Source: Ensifer adhaerens (GTDB lineage Bacteria > Pseudomonadota > Alphaproteobacteria > Rhizobiales > Rhizobiaceae). From it: a stretch of DNA of 64,000 bases. The notes below the pieces were generated by a model. That model did no database searches. It had not been told where the DNA came from and worked only from the letters and a program-made list of their open reading frames with translations. Where the stretch lies: NCBI RefSeq assembly GCF_002007205.1, contig NZ_LAZS01000006.1:744001-808000 (forward strand). The letters run 5' to 3'. Shown piece by piece: positions 42,923-51,594 of this stretch (within the stretch, counting starts at the first letter, position 1; each line of letters opens with the position of its first letter). The translations under genes and the position numbers were made by a program.

Positions 42923-43825
42923 ATGAGTGCGCCAAGCGAACAGACAGTCCTCAAACAATCGATCGCGGCCACCGTGGTCGTCGGGGTGACGGGCGTTATC
43001 TTCGGTCTGCTATCGGGCTCGGTCTCCATCGTGTTCGACGGCGTCTTCTCGGCCGTCGACGCCTCCATGACGTTGCTTGCGCTTGGCGTGACGCAACTGA
43101 TCCCGAAGCCGAGCAAGCGCTTCCAGATGGGTTTCTGGCACATCGAGCCGATGGTGCTGCTCTTCAATGCCGGCCTTCTGACGCTGCTGTCCTTCTACGC
43201 GATGGTAAACGCCGTCGGCTCTATTCTATCAGGCGGCAACCACCTCGCCTTCGACTGGGCGATCGCCTATGCCGCCGTCGTCGTGGTGATCTGCGCCTTC
43301 ATGTTCTTCTATGTACGCCGGGCGAACCGGCCGATCGGCTCAGAATTCCTGGCGCTCGACGTGCGCGCCTGGGCGATGTCCGGTGCGATCACCTCCGCGC
43401 TGCTCGTCGCCTTCGTGATCGCCGCCGCCCTGAAGGGCACGGCCTACGAATACGTCACGCCCTATGTCGACCCGGCGATCCTGATCGTGCTGACGCTCTG
43501 CCTGATCCCGCTGCCGATCCGCACGGTCTTCCAGGCGCTGAAGGAGATCTTCCTCGTCGCACCCGCCGAGCTTGACGAGCGCGTGCGGCAGGCGGCCGCG
43601 AACGCCGTCACACGCCACGGCTTTGCCGATTACCGCACCTATGTCGCCAAGGTCGGGCGCTCCAAGACGATCGAGGTCTACCTGATCGGAACGCCGGAAA
43701 CCAAGGTCGGCACGCTCGCCGAGCTCGACCGGATCCGCGCCGAGATCGGCGAGGAGATCGGCGATCCCGGCCACGACCGCTGGCTGACGATCGCCTTTAC
43801 CGGCGAGGCCCGCTGGGCGGAGTAG
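42923..43825 (+). CDS. Cation diffusion facilitator-like transporter
   Basis: A 300-residue protein with six predicted membrane helices and a C-terminal ferredoxin-like domain (KEIFLVAPAELDERVRQAAANAV onward), the CDF layout. The TM2 region reads SIVFDGVFSAVDASMTLL and TM5 reads LDVRAWAMSGAITSAL, so by my alignment the canonical TM2 DxxxD and TM5 HxxxD metal ligands are not both kept. It may not move the usual divalent metals. Weak ribosome site (TGGAG at 42906). No metal regulator lies nearby. Confidence 0.8.
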   Translation: MSAPSEQTVLKQSIAATVVVGVTGVIFGLLSGSVSIVFDGVFSAVDASMTLLALGVTQLIPKPSKRFQMGFWHIEPMVLLFNAGLLTLLSFYAMVNAVGSILSGGNHLAFDWAIAYAAVVVVICAFMFFYVRRANRPIGSEFLALDVRAWAMSGAITSALLVAFVIAAALKGTAYEYVTPYVDPAILIVLTLCLIPLPIRTVFQALKEIFLVAPAELDERVRQAAANAVTRHGFADYRTYVAKVGRSKTIEVYLIGTPETKVGTLAELDRIRAEIGEEIGDPGHDRWLTIAFTGEARWAE

Positions 43826-43838
43826 TCATTTCTTCCCA

Positions 43839-45419
43839 TCACGAAAGCGCGATCCGCTTGGTGATGCCGATCGCCTCGAGAAAGGCCTGATCGTGGCTGA
43901 CGACCAGCAGCGCGCCGTCATAGGCCCTGAGCCCCGCCTCGACCGCCTCGATGGAATCGATGTCGAGATGGTTGGTCGGCTCGTCGAGGATCAGGAGCTG
44001 GGGCGGCTTGCTGCCGCTCAGCACACAGGCGAGACCGGCGCGTAGCATCTGGCCGCCGCTGAGGCTCGAGACGAGCTGCAGGGCTGCGTCTGCCCGGAAC
44101 ATGAAGCGGGCGAGTGCCGCCCGGCAATCGTTTTCGCTGGCAGCAGGGTTGAGGATCCGGAAATTGTCGCGGATCGAGAGCGCGGGATCGAGCAGGCTCA
44201 CCTTTTGGTCGAGCATGGCGTGATCGACGAGCACGCGCGCGCTGCCGGACCACGGCTGCAGATCGCCTGTCAGCAGCGACAGCAGTGTCGTCTTGCCCGA
44301 GCCGTTGCGGCCGGTGAGCGCAACGCGCTGCGGACCGACGATCGAGAGCGATAGCCGGTCGATGATGGGCTTTCCCCGTTCATAGCCAATACTGACATCA
44401 TCGAGCTGCAGGACGCTGCGGCCGGCAGGCAGGCCGGTCAGCGGCAGGCGAACAGTCAGCGGCTGCAGGATTTCGATGCGTTCGCGCGCTTCGACGAGAT
44501 CGCCGACCGCCTGGTCCCGTCTCCGCTCCGCAAGGCGGGCATTGTCGCCGCCGGTCTTTTCGCTGCGCTCCTTCCTGGCGTCGAGCAGGAGCAGCGGCTC
44601 GTCGCCCTTGGCGCGCTTGCGGCGGCCGGCGGCATCCTTGCGCGCCTTGCGTTCGGCCGTCTCCTGGGTCTTGCGCTCGACCTCGGCCAGACGCCGCTCG
44701 GCATCGGCGAGATCGTGACGGGCTGACGCCAGCTCGATCGCCTTGCGCTCGCGATAGTGGCTCCAGTTGCCGCCATAGGTCGCAGCGCCGAGCGACGTCA
44801 GTTCGACGATCGCATCCATCTCTTCCAGGAGTTCGCGATCATGGCTGACGACGATGGCGCCGCAGCGCCAGCCAGCCATCAGCGCGGCAACGGCCGCCCG
44901 CCCCTCACGATCGAGATTGTTGGTCGGTTCGTCGAGCAGGATGAAATCCGGTTCCTTGAAGACAAGGGCAGCGAGCTTCACGCGGGTCATCTGCCCGCCG
45001 GACAGGGCAGCGATGCGCGTTTGCGCCGAGGCATCCAGACCGACGCGCGCAAGCGCTTCCTCCATGCGGGCTTCCAGCGTCCAGTCGGCGGAGGCCAGTT
45101 CGTCCATGGTGGCGCACCCCTCCTCCGCTCGGCTAAGGACGGCAAGCGCGCCGGTGACGCCGAAGAGATCGGCGACGGTCTCGTCGGCTGCGACCTGAAC
45201 GGTCTGGCTGAGCACGCCGAGGCTGCCGACGACGGTGACCTTGCCGGCCTGCGGCGCCAGCGACCCTTCGACCAGTCGCAGCAGCGTGGATTTTCCAACG
45301 CCATTACGACCGACAAGGCCGGTGCGAACAGGACCGAAGGTCAGATCAAGATCGGAGAGAAGGCTTCGGCCCTCAGGCGTGGACCACGAAATTTGGGAGA
45401 GTGAAATCGAAGCAGGCAT
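43839..45419 (-). CDS. ABC-F family ATPase
   Basis: A ribosome-associated ATPase with two ABC domains and no membrane part, 526 residues from the ATG at 45419. Walker A motifs GRNGVGKST and GRNGSGKTT, signature motifs LSGGQMTRVKLAAL and LSGGQMLRAGLACVL, and Walker B regions FILLDEPTNNLD and LLILDEPTNHLD are all intact. A charged linker with K/R-rich coil (ERKAIELASARHDLADAERRLAEVERKTQET) joins them. ABC-F proteins act on stalled or antibiotic-bound ribosomes or in translation control; which branch is not clear. The in-frame start at 45443 adds eight residues. It lies downstream of the cyclase gene. Confidence 0.9.
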   Translation of the reverse strand: MPASISLSQISWSTPEGRSLLSDLDLTFGPVRTGLVGRNGVGKSTLLRLVEGSLAPQAGKVTVVGSLGVLSQTVQVAADETVADLFGVTGALAVLSRAEEGCATMDELASADWTLEARMEEALARVGLDASAQTRIAALSGGQMTRVKLAALVFKEPDFILLDEPTNNLDREGRAAVAALMAGWRCGAIVVSHDRELLEEMDAIVELTSLGAATYGGNWSHYRERKAIELASARHDLADAERRLAEVERKTQETAERKARKDAAGRRKRAKGDEPLLLLDARKERSEKTGGDNARLAERRRDQAVGDLVEARERIEILQPLTVRLPLTGLPAGRSVLQLDDVSIGYERGKPIIDRLSLSIVGPQRVALTGRNGSGKTTLLSLLTGDLQPWSGSARVLVDHAMLDQKVSLLDPALSIRDNFRILNPAASENDCRAALARFMFRADAALQLVSSLSGGQMLRAGLACVLSGSKPPQLLILDEPTNHLDIDSIEAVEAGLRAYDGALLVVSHDQAFLEAIGITKRIALS

Positions 45420-45580
45420 GGATACGTGTTTCCCTGATGGCAAGACGGTTCGGCTTGGCGGTCAGGGTGAAATCCATCGATGCGTGTATCCTGTTCAAAT
45501 TTCTATCGCGGCAATAGATAGCATCGAATGCGCCCGTTTCAAGGCGAGACGTTCGATGCCGCGCAGTAGTGAAGGGAAGA

Positions 45581-47392
45581 TCAGGCGAGACTGCGTCGCG
45601 CCTCGTCGTCGCCGAAGGCCAGGCCGGAGGCCCGCACGCTTCGGTTTCGACCGTGGTTCTTGGCGTCGAGAAGAGCGGCATCGGCGCGGGTCAGAAGCGT
45701 GGCGACCGGTCCGTCGTCGGGGGCCGAGGCAATGCCGACCGAGACCGAAACCGTGCCCAGGATGCGGCCGCGATGCGAGAGCGGCGTCGTGCCGATCTTC
45801 GTTCGCAGACGCTCGGCAAGCTCGAAGCCTGCGGCCTCTCCGACATCGGGCATCAGCACCGTGAATTCCTCGCCGCCGAACCGATAGGCACTGCCGGCAT
45901 CGCCGACCGTATCGACGATGATCTGCGCCACATACTGCATGACGACGTCGCCGGCATCATGGCCGAACTCGTCGTTGAAGCGCTTGAAGTGGTCGATGTC
46001 GATCATCAGGCAGGTGAGCGGCTTGCCGCCCTGCCCGCGCGGCTCACGGTTCAGCGCCTCGTCCAGGCAACGCCGGTTGAGTAGTCCCGTCAGCGCATCG
46101 CGCACCGCGAGATTGGTGAGCTTCTCGCGAAGTTGCAGATTGGCGACGGCGAGCCCGATGTTTTCTGCGATCAGTTCGAGATAGAGGCGCGACGCCTCGA
46201 CCGCGAACTCTTCCTCAGACCGTTCCTCGAAGTAGAGAAGGCCGATCGTATCGCCCTGCGCCGTCAACGGCACGCAGAGGCCGGTCACGCCATCATCGTC
46301 GAGGTGCTGGCAGGCGATGTCGCTGTGGCCGCGGTTGCTGACATGCGGCCGGCCGCGGCGGAGCCCCCAGCAGGCGCTCGACGGGAAGGATGGTGCCGAA
46401 TGCTCAGGATCGAGCCAGGTGCCGACGCGGGTCAGATGCGTGCGGCCGTCGTTCAGGACGTAGAGGTGGCCGGCGAGGTTGGGGAAGACCTGCGGCGCGA
46501 AGCGGGCGACGACCTCGGCCAGTTCCTGCTGGCTCTGGCAGGCCTGCAGCCGGTGCATCATCTGCAGGATCAGGTCTTTCGTCTGCTGGTCCAGTCGTCG
46601 CTCCGCGTCCAGCCGATCCCGTTCCAGGCCGTTTTCCCGGAAGATGTGGATCGCCTTGTTCATCTCGCCGATCTCGTCGCTGCGCCGGTCGAGCGGGACT
46701 TCCACAGCGTAATCCTGCTCGGCAAGCCGCGTGACGATGCCGCTCATGCGGGTGAGCGGCATGGCGACGCGACGCTTGAGGATGAAGTAGAGCACGCTCA
46801 AGAACAGGGCGGCGGTGATGCCGAGCATCGTCTTGGCGGCGGCCGCGTACCAATCGCTGCGCTCCTGCGCCGCATTGAGGGCCGCGCCGGTGCGAACGTT
46901 GGTCAGATCCCTGAACCGCGCCACGGTGTCGAGAAGGGCCGTCTGCAGACGCTCGTGCTCGGGCCCGAAGAGCTTTTCCTGCGCGCCTGTGCTGTCGCCC
47001 TTCTGATAGGCCTCGATGGCGGCAACCTCGATCCTGTCGAGCGCTTCCGCCTCGCGAACGATTTCCTGCAAGGCGGCGATCTCGCCCGGTGACGCACCAA
47101 AGTTCGCCGCGGTCTTTGTCGCCTCCTCGCGCTGGCGCTCCTCCTCTTCGGCGCGATGGAAGGCTTCGAGATGACGCTCGTCGCCGCGCATGACATAGAG
47201 ACGCGCTTCGTCGCTTCGCATCTCCGCGCCGAGTGCAAGCTCTTCGCCAAGCGTATCGAGCACCAGATGCTGCTCAACCGCCTGTCGCTCCTTGATCGCG
47301 CTGTCCGTCGACAGGATGAAGGCAGCGCCGGAAAGCCCCGTCAGCAGGACGGTTACGCCATAGGCCCAATTGGTGATCGCATTTATGCGCAT
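45581..47392 (-). CDS. Membrane-bound diguanylate cyclase with HAMP and GAF domains
   Basis: A 603-residue sensor enzyme. Two membrane helices (about residues 10-28 and 185-208) flank a helical periplasmic sensor domain, followed by a HAMP (to about 265), a GAF domain (about 280-420, with CWGLRRGRPH) and a C-terminal GGDEF domain (about 430-590) whose active site is GGEEF (YRFGGEEFTVL), so c-di-GMP synthesis is likely. The product-inhibition RxxD site before it is not present by my reading. No EAL domain. The sensed signal is unknown. Confidence 0.92.
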   Translation of the reverse strand: MRINAITNWAYGVTVLLTGLSGAAFILSTDSAIKERQAVEQHLVLDTLGEELALGAEMRSDEARLYVMRGDERHLEAFHRAEEEERQREEATKTAANFGASPGEIAALQEIVREAEALDRIEVAAIEAYQKGDSTGAQEKLFGPEHERLQTALLDTVARFRDLTNVRTGAALNAAQERSDWYAAAAKTMLGITAALFLSVLYFILKRRVAMPLTRMSGIVTRLAEQDYAVEVPLDRRSDEIGEMNKAIHIFRENGLERDRLDAERRLDQQTKDLILQMMHRLQACQSQQELAEVVARFAPQVFPNLAGHLYVLNDGRTHLTRVGTWLDPEHSAPSFPSSACWGLRRGRPHVSNRGHSDIACQHLDDDGVTGLCVPLTAQGDTIGLLYFEERSEEEFAVEASRLYLELIAENIGLAVANLQLREKLTNLAVRDALTGLLNRRCLDEALNREPRGQGGKPLTCLMIDIDHFKRFNDEFGHDAGDVVMQYVAQIIVDTVGDAGSAYRFGGEEFTVLMPDVGEAAGFELAERLRTKIGTTPLSHRGRILGTVSVSVGIASAPDDGPVATLLTRADAALLDAKNHGRNRSVRASGLAFGDDEARRSLA

Positions 47393-47725
47393 GGAAGAAG
47401 CTTAGCCCCCGCGGATTGAAAGCGGATTAACCGCATTATCAGGCTTCGGCAACAGGCCCGGAACAGGTTGAAGCGGACCGCACGGCTTTTGTTCCATTGT
47501 GCGCCACGGACGGAAACAATACCCAAGCACGAGCGTAGCAAAATGCGTAGCGGCCCGATGTCGGTTCAGCCGGTCTCCGCAAGTGGGACACGTTGCGCCC
47601 GGCCTATCGCTCAAGTAGGTTCGACGTCAGAGCCGCTGGCAAAGCCAGCGGTGGTAAAAGTTCTGGTATCGCGTAGGCTCGGCGGCCTTTGCCGGGCGAG
47701 AGGACGGCCGAAAGGCCGGGTGCAA
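47393..47725. other. Divergent intergenic region cyclase/coaBC
   Basis: No protein gene is supported; the frame open upstream of coaBC is not coaBC-like. One perfect 8-bp stem-loop is visible (CCGCTGGC, 47633-47640; GCCAGCGG, 47644-47651). Both promoters presumably lie here, but I found none I would mark. Confidence 0.4.
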
Positions 47726-48940
47726 ATGACACTGTCGGGCAAGCGTATTCTCCTCATCATCTCCGGCGGTATCGCGGCCTATAAGAGCCTCGACCTCATC
47801 CGCCGCCTGCGCGAACGCGGGGCGAGCGTGCGGCCGGTCATGACGGCTGGCGCGCAACAGTTCGTAACGCCGCTTGCCGTCGGCGCGCTTTCGGCCTCGC
47901 ATGTCTATCTCGATCTCTTTTCGCGCGAGGACGAACAGGACGTCGGCCATATTCGCCTCGCACGCGAATGCGATCTGATCGTCGTAGCACCGGCAACCGC
48001 CGACCTGATGGCGAAGATGGCGAACGGCCACGCCGACGATCTCGCCTCGACCATCCTGCTGGCAACCGACCGGCCAGTACTGGTTGCGCCGGCGATGAAC
48101 CCGAAGATGTGGGCGCATCCGGCAACGCGCCGCAACCGGACGACGCTTGCCAGGGACGGCATCCGCTTTATCGGCCCGGAAGCCGGCGAGATGGCGGAAA
48201 GCGGCGAGGCCGGCGAAGGCCGGATGAGCGAGCCGCTGGCGATCGCCGCCGCCGTCGAGCATCTTCTTGCCGATGCGCCGAAGCCGCTTGCCGGGCGCCG
48301 CGTCATCGTCACCTCAGGGCCGACGCATGAGCCGATCGACCCGGTGCGCTACATCGCTAACCGCTCCTCCGGCAAGCAGGGCCATGCGATTGCTGCGGCA
48401 CTGGCGAAACTGGGTGCCGACGTCACGCTGGTCTCCGGCCCGGTGACGATCCCGGATCCGGCGAGCGTCAGGGTCGTGCATGTGGAGCGGGCCGAGGAGA
48501 TGCGCGACGCGGTGCTTGCCGCCCTTCCCGCCGATGTCGCGGTCATGGTCGCCGCCGTTGCCGACTGGCGGGTGGCCACAGCCGCCGGCAACAAAATTAA
48601 GAAGAAGCCGGGCGAGGCCCCGCCTCCGCTGCAGCTTGCGGAAAACCCCGATATCCTGAAAACGGTCGGCCATCATGCCAAGCGGCCGAAGCTCGTCATC
48701 GGTTTTGCCGCCGAGACCGAGAACGTCGCCGACAACGGTCGCGCCAAGCTCGAGCGCAAGGGCGCCGACTTCATCCTCGCCAACGACGTTTCGCCTGCAA
48801 CCGGCATAATGGGCGGCGACCGCAACAAGGTGAAACTGATTTCCGCTGCCGGCAACGACGACTGGCCGGAGATGGACAAGGACGCCGTGGCGGAGAAGCT
48901 GGCTGCGATGATTGCAGAGCAGTTGGCGCTGAAAGGCTGA
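47726..48940 (+). CDS. coaBC: Bifunctional phosphopantothenoylcysteine decarboxylase/synthetase
   Basis: Coenzyme A synthesis: couples cysteine to phosphopantothenate, then decarboxylates. The 404-residue protein has the N-terminal HFCD-type flavin domain with His75 (GHIRLA) and PAMNPKMW (Asn125), and a C-terminal CTP-dependent synthetase domain (SGPTHEPIDPVRYIANRSSGKQGHAIA). The stretch corresponding to the conserved ACGxxGxGRM of E. coli Dfp reads ESGEAGEGRM, so its catalytic Cys appears to be Ser159. The upstream open frame is not homologous and is left out; AAAGG lies before the ATG at 47726. Confidence 0.93.
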   Translation: MTLSGKRILLIISGGIAAYKSLDLIRRLRERGASVRPVMTAGAQQFVTPLAVGALSASHVYLDLFSREDEQDVGHIRLARECDLIVVAPATADLMAKMANGHADDLASTILLATDRPVLVAPAMNPKMWAHPATRRNRTTLARDGIRFIGPEAGEMAESGEAGEGRMSEPLAIAAAVEHLLADAPKPLAGRRVIVTSGPTHEPIDPVRYIANRSSGKQGHAIAAALAKLGADVTLVSGPVTIPDPASVRVVHVERAEEMRDAVLAALPADVAVMVAAVADWRVATAAGNKIKKKPGEAPPPLQLAENPDILKTVGHHAKRPKLVIGFAAETENVADNGRAKLERKGADFILANDVSPATGIMGGDRNKVKLISAAGNDDWPEMDKDAVAEKLAAMIAEQLALKG

Positions 48941-48953
48941 GCAATCGACGACT

Positions 48954-49107
48954 GCCCCCTCACCCTAACCCTCTCCCCGCAGGCGGGGCGAGGGGACGTG
49001 CCCTGCGTCAACGAAGCGTTCGCAGCAAGCACGTAGAGTAGGGAGAGTGCGGCATTGTCCCTTCTCCCCGCTCGCGGGGAGAAGGTGGCGGCAGCCGGAT
49101 GAGGGGC
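48954..49107 (+). repeat. Mosaic dispersed repeat, copy A (after coaBC)
   Basis: A ~154-bp element made of three conserved blocks: a CCCCTCACCCTAACC-like left end, a TCTCCCCGC..GCGGGG hairpin, a variable middle, a second CTTCTCCCCGC..GCGGGGAGAAGG hairpin, and a right end GGTGGCGGCAGCCGGATGAG. It shares this plan with 56490-56645 (same direction) and 57659-57831 (reversed). It is 14 bp past the coaBC stop. Confidence 0.85.
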
Positions 49108-49142
49108 TAGCGCCGTTCGTCAAAGTGGTAAGCCATCCCGCC

Positions 49143-49949
49143 TCAGGCGAGATGCCGCGACCGGACCGGAGCACCTTTGGTCGAAAACAGCCGAACATCA
49201 ACGCCATTCTCGCCGACGATGACCGCGGTGCCGTCGGGGATTTCGACCCAGGCGCTGTCGTCGTCGTTGAGCGGTTCGGAGACGAGGCAATAGCCGCCGC
49301 TCGGGCCCATCGGTGCGGCATAGAGCGTCGGTGCCTTCCAGTCGGAGGCATAGCGCACGGCGTAGAGATCGTGACCATCGGAGAAGGCGGCGGTAAAGCG
49401 GACCAGCACCTGGCGCTCCAGATGTTCGGCAAGCTGCTCGATGAAGGCGAGCGCTTCGGCGATCGCACCGAGTGGATCGCGATCGAGCCCGAACTGCATG
49501 GCGAGCAGGAACAGAAGCTCGGAATCCGTCGTGCCCGTGCGCGCCGAATAGAGGTCGTTGTCGAGCATGCTTTCCATCGGCCGGCGCAGATGCTCGAAAT
49601 CGCCGATCTGGCCGTTGTGCATGAAGGACCAGCGGCCGAAGACGAAGGGATGACAGTTGTCGCGCCTGGTGCCGCCGCCGGTTGCGGCGCGCACATGGGC
49701 GAGGAAGAGCGGCGAGCGTATCTGCCGTGCGATGCTCTTCAGGTTGCAATCGGACCAGGCGGGCAGGATATCGCGATACCGTCCCGGCTCCGGGTGATCG
49801 CCATACCAGGCGATGCCGAAGCCGTCGCCGTTGGTGGCGGTTTTCGCCCGCGTCGCGCAATGGGACTGTTCGATCAGCGAGTGCGCCGGAGAGGTCACCA
49901 GTTCCTCGAGATAGAGCGGCTCTCCGCGATAGGCTGCCCAGCGGCACAT
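49143..49949 (-). CDS. Class II glutamine amidotransferase (YafJ-like)
   Basis: A 268-residue stand-alone glutaminase-type domain. After Met removal the N-terminal Cys (MCRWAAYRGEP) is the likely catalytic nucleophile, and the substrate pocket motifs NGDGFGIAWYG, FLAHVRAATGG and HNGQIGDFEHL follow. It lacks the partner synthase domain of GlmS or asparagine synthetase, so the acceptor is unknown. The upstream residues 1-9 of the longest frame are not needed; the start at 49949 makes the Cys the second residue. Confidence 0.9.
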   Translation of the reverse strand: MCRWAAYRGEPLYLEELVTSPAHSLIEQSHCATRAKTATNGDGFGIAWYGDHPEPGRYRDILPAWSDCNLKSIARQIRSPLFLAHVRAATGGGTRRDNCHPFVFGRWSFMHNGQIGDFEHLRRPMESMLDNDLYSARTGTTDSELLFLLAMQFGLDRDPLGAIAEALAFIEQLAEHLERQVLVRFTAAFSDGHDLYAVRYASDWKAPTLYAAPMGPSGGYCLVSEPLNDDDSAWVEIPDGTAVIVGENGVDVRLFSTKGAPVRSRHLA

Positions 49950-50135
49950 GCTGATTTCACTCCAGCTCCGCCCCATCCAATGCGAGGCGATTCGTTAACC
50001 ATGACGAAATGCGATGTTTCAACGGAACATGGTAAAAATGCGTTAACACATTCCCCCTTCGTCAAGGTGAGGTTAGCCGGAACGCACAGATTTGGCTGTT
50101 TCGGACGGCACAGTTTCGGCACTGCCGCAACATTT

Positions 50136-50181
50136 CGAACAAATATTCCATATTGACAAAACTTGCACAATTCATTTCATT
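50136..50181 (+). promoter_or_regulatory. iol promoter with IolR-like operator upstream of the MocA-type gene
   Basis: CGAA-N6-TTCC palindrome at 50136-50149 (GAA-N6-TTC core) overlaps the upstream part of TTGACA (50153-50158); a TTCATT -10 (50176-50181) follows after 17 bases. The stretch 50145-50162 is nearly identical to the one upstream of iolC. This suggests common control by IolR. Confidence 0.65.
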
Positions 50182-50220
50182 TCAGCCCAATACGGCAGCG
50201 CCGCCAGGGAGGAATTCAGT

Positions 50221-51348
50221 ATGAGCAGCAAGCGCAAACTCGGGATCGGCCTGATCGGCACGGGCTTCATGGGCAAGGCCCATGCGCTCGGCTTCACCAT
50301 CGCGGCGCGGGTCTTCGACCTGCCCTTCGAGCTCGATCTCGTTTCGGTCGCCGACGTGACCGTCGAAAGTGCCGAGCGTGCGCGCGGCCAGCTCGGCTTC
50401 CGCAAGGCGACGGCCGACTGGCGCGAACTTCTGACCGATCCGGACATCGACATCATCGACATCACCACGCCGAACCTGCTGCACAAGGAAATGGCGCTGG
50501 CGGCCATCGCCCATGGCAAGCATGTCTATTGCGAAAAACCACTGGCGCCGACGGTTGCCGAATGCCGCGAGATGGTCGAGGCAGCGGAAAAAGCAGGTGT
50601 CGTCACCCAGGTCGGCTTCAACTATCTGAAGAACCCGCTGATCTTCCTTGCCAAGGACATCATCGCAAGCGGCGAGATCGGCGAAATCCGCTCGATGCGC
50701 GGCATCCATGCGGAAGACTTCATGGCCGACGCGCAGGTTCCGTGGGGCTGGCGCCTGAACCCGGCCAGCGGCGGCGGCGCGCTCGCCGATATCGGCAGCC
50801 ACATCATCGCCTCCATGCGCCACCTGGTCGGGCCGATCAAGCAGGTGCTCGCCGAAACGATCATCCAGATCCCGGAACGCCCGGTAGCCGCCGGCTCCAG
50901 CGAAACCCGCGCGGTCGAAGTCGACGACATCACGCGTGCCTTCGTGCGCTTCGAAAACGGCGCCACCGGCAGCTTCGAGGCAAGCTGGATCGCGACAGGC
51001 CGCAAGATGCAGCACGATTTCGAGATCTACGGTTCGAAGGGCAGCATCGTCTTCACCCAGGAGCGGCTGAACGAAATCCGCCTCTACAAGATCGGCGATG
51101 ATATCCGCACCCGCGGCTTCCGCACCATCTGGGCCGGACCGGAGCATCCGCCCTATGGCGCGTTCTGCGTAGCGCCGGGCCACCAGATCGGCTTCAACGA
51201 CCTGAAGGCCATCGAGGTGAAGGAGTTCCTCGACGCCATCGCCGGCGGCAAGTCTCCCTCGACCGATTTCCGCGAAGGCTACGAGGTGCAGAAGGTGCTT
51301 TCGGCGACCTATCAATCGGCCAAGACAAACGAATGGGTGCGGATCTAG
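50221..51348 (+). CDS. iolY: Gfo/Idh/MocA oxidoreductase, likely inositol dehydrogenase-like
   Basis: NAD(P)-dependent dehydrogenase of 375 residues: GLIGTGFMGKAHALGF (Rossmann loop), then EKPLAPT with the catalytic-type Lys, and the C-terminal alpha/beta domain (DIGSHIIASMRHLVG). It sits before iolR and its promoter shares the operator and core with the iolC promoter, so it is probably a scyllo- or myo-inositol related dehydrogenase. Which isomer it uses is inference. The symbol follows the Sinorhizobium naming for this position and should be treated as tentative. Confidence 0.75.
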   Translation: MSSKRKLGIGLIGTGFMGKAHALGFTIAARVFDLPFELDLVSVADVTVESAERARGQLGFRKATADWRELLTDPDIDIIDITTPNLLHKEMALAAIAHGKHVYCEKPLAPTVAECREMVEAAEKAGVVTQVGFNYLKNPLIFLAKDIIASGEIGEIRSMRGIHAEDFMADAQVPWGWRLNPASGGGALADIGSHIIASMRHLVGPIKQVLAETIIQIPERPVAAGSSETRAVEVDDITRAFVRFENGATGSFEASWIATGRKMQHDFEIYGSKGSIVFTQERLNEIRLYKIGDDIRTRGFRTIWAGPEHPPYGAFCVAPGHQIGFNDLKAIEVKEFLDAIAGGKSPSTDFREGYEVQKVLSATYQSAKTNEWVRI

Positions 51349-51401
51349 GCGGCTTCGACGGCCGGCGTGTCGTAGGAAAACCATCTATTTTTGCACGCAC
51401 G

Positions 51402-51498
51402 TCGGGACGCTAAACCGCTACGCACTTTTGCTGGAAATGCCGCCCGTCTTGCTGCGCATTTCGGACGCAAAACCGCTGCGCACTTTTCCTGGACATGC
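51402..51498 (+). repeat. Tandem pair of short dispersed elements
   Basis: Two ~40-bp units in the same orientation: 51402-51440 and 51459-51498. Shared core: GGACGC(A/T)AAACCGCT followed by GCACTTTT(C/G)CTGGA and ATGC. The same core appears in reverse at 22020-22065. It lies between the MocA-type gene and iolR. Confidence 0.75.
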
Positions 51499-51510
51499 TC
51501 CGAGAAAAAT

Positions 51511-51524
51511 AGAATGCCTGTTCT
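51511..51524 (+). promoter_or_regulatory. IolR-like operator upstream of iolR
   Basis: AGAA-N6-TTCT palindrome (AGAATGCCTGTTCT), sharing the GAA-N6-TTC core with the sites before the MocA-type gene and iolC. It would allow IolR autoregulation. Confidence 0.5.
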
Positions 51525-51594
51525 ATCCCGTTCCCGACTAATCGATTAGGGTGAGGCCGAAAGCCAGACTGACATCGAGGGAGACGAGCGAGAC

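Noticed and set aside
48965-49696. Open frame running through mosaic repeat copy A into the amidotransferase gene
   Set aside because: Alternative reading of the amidotransferase strand plus repeat sequence, not a gene.
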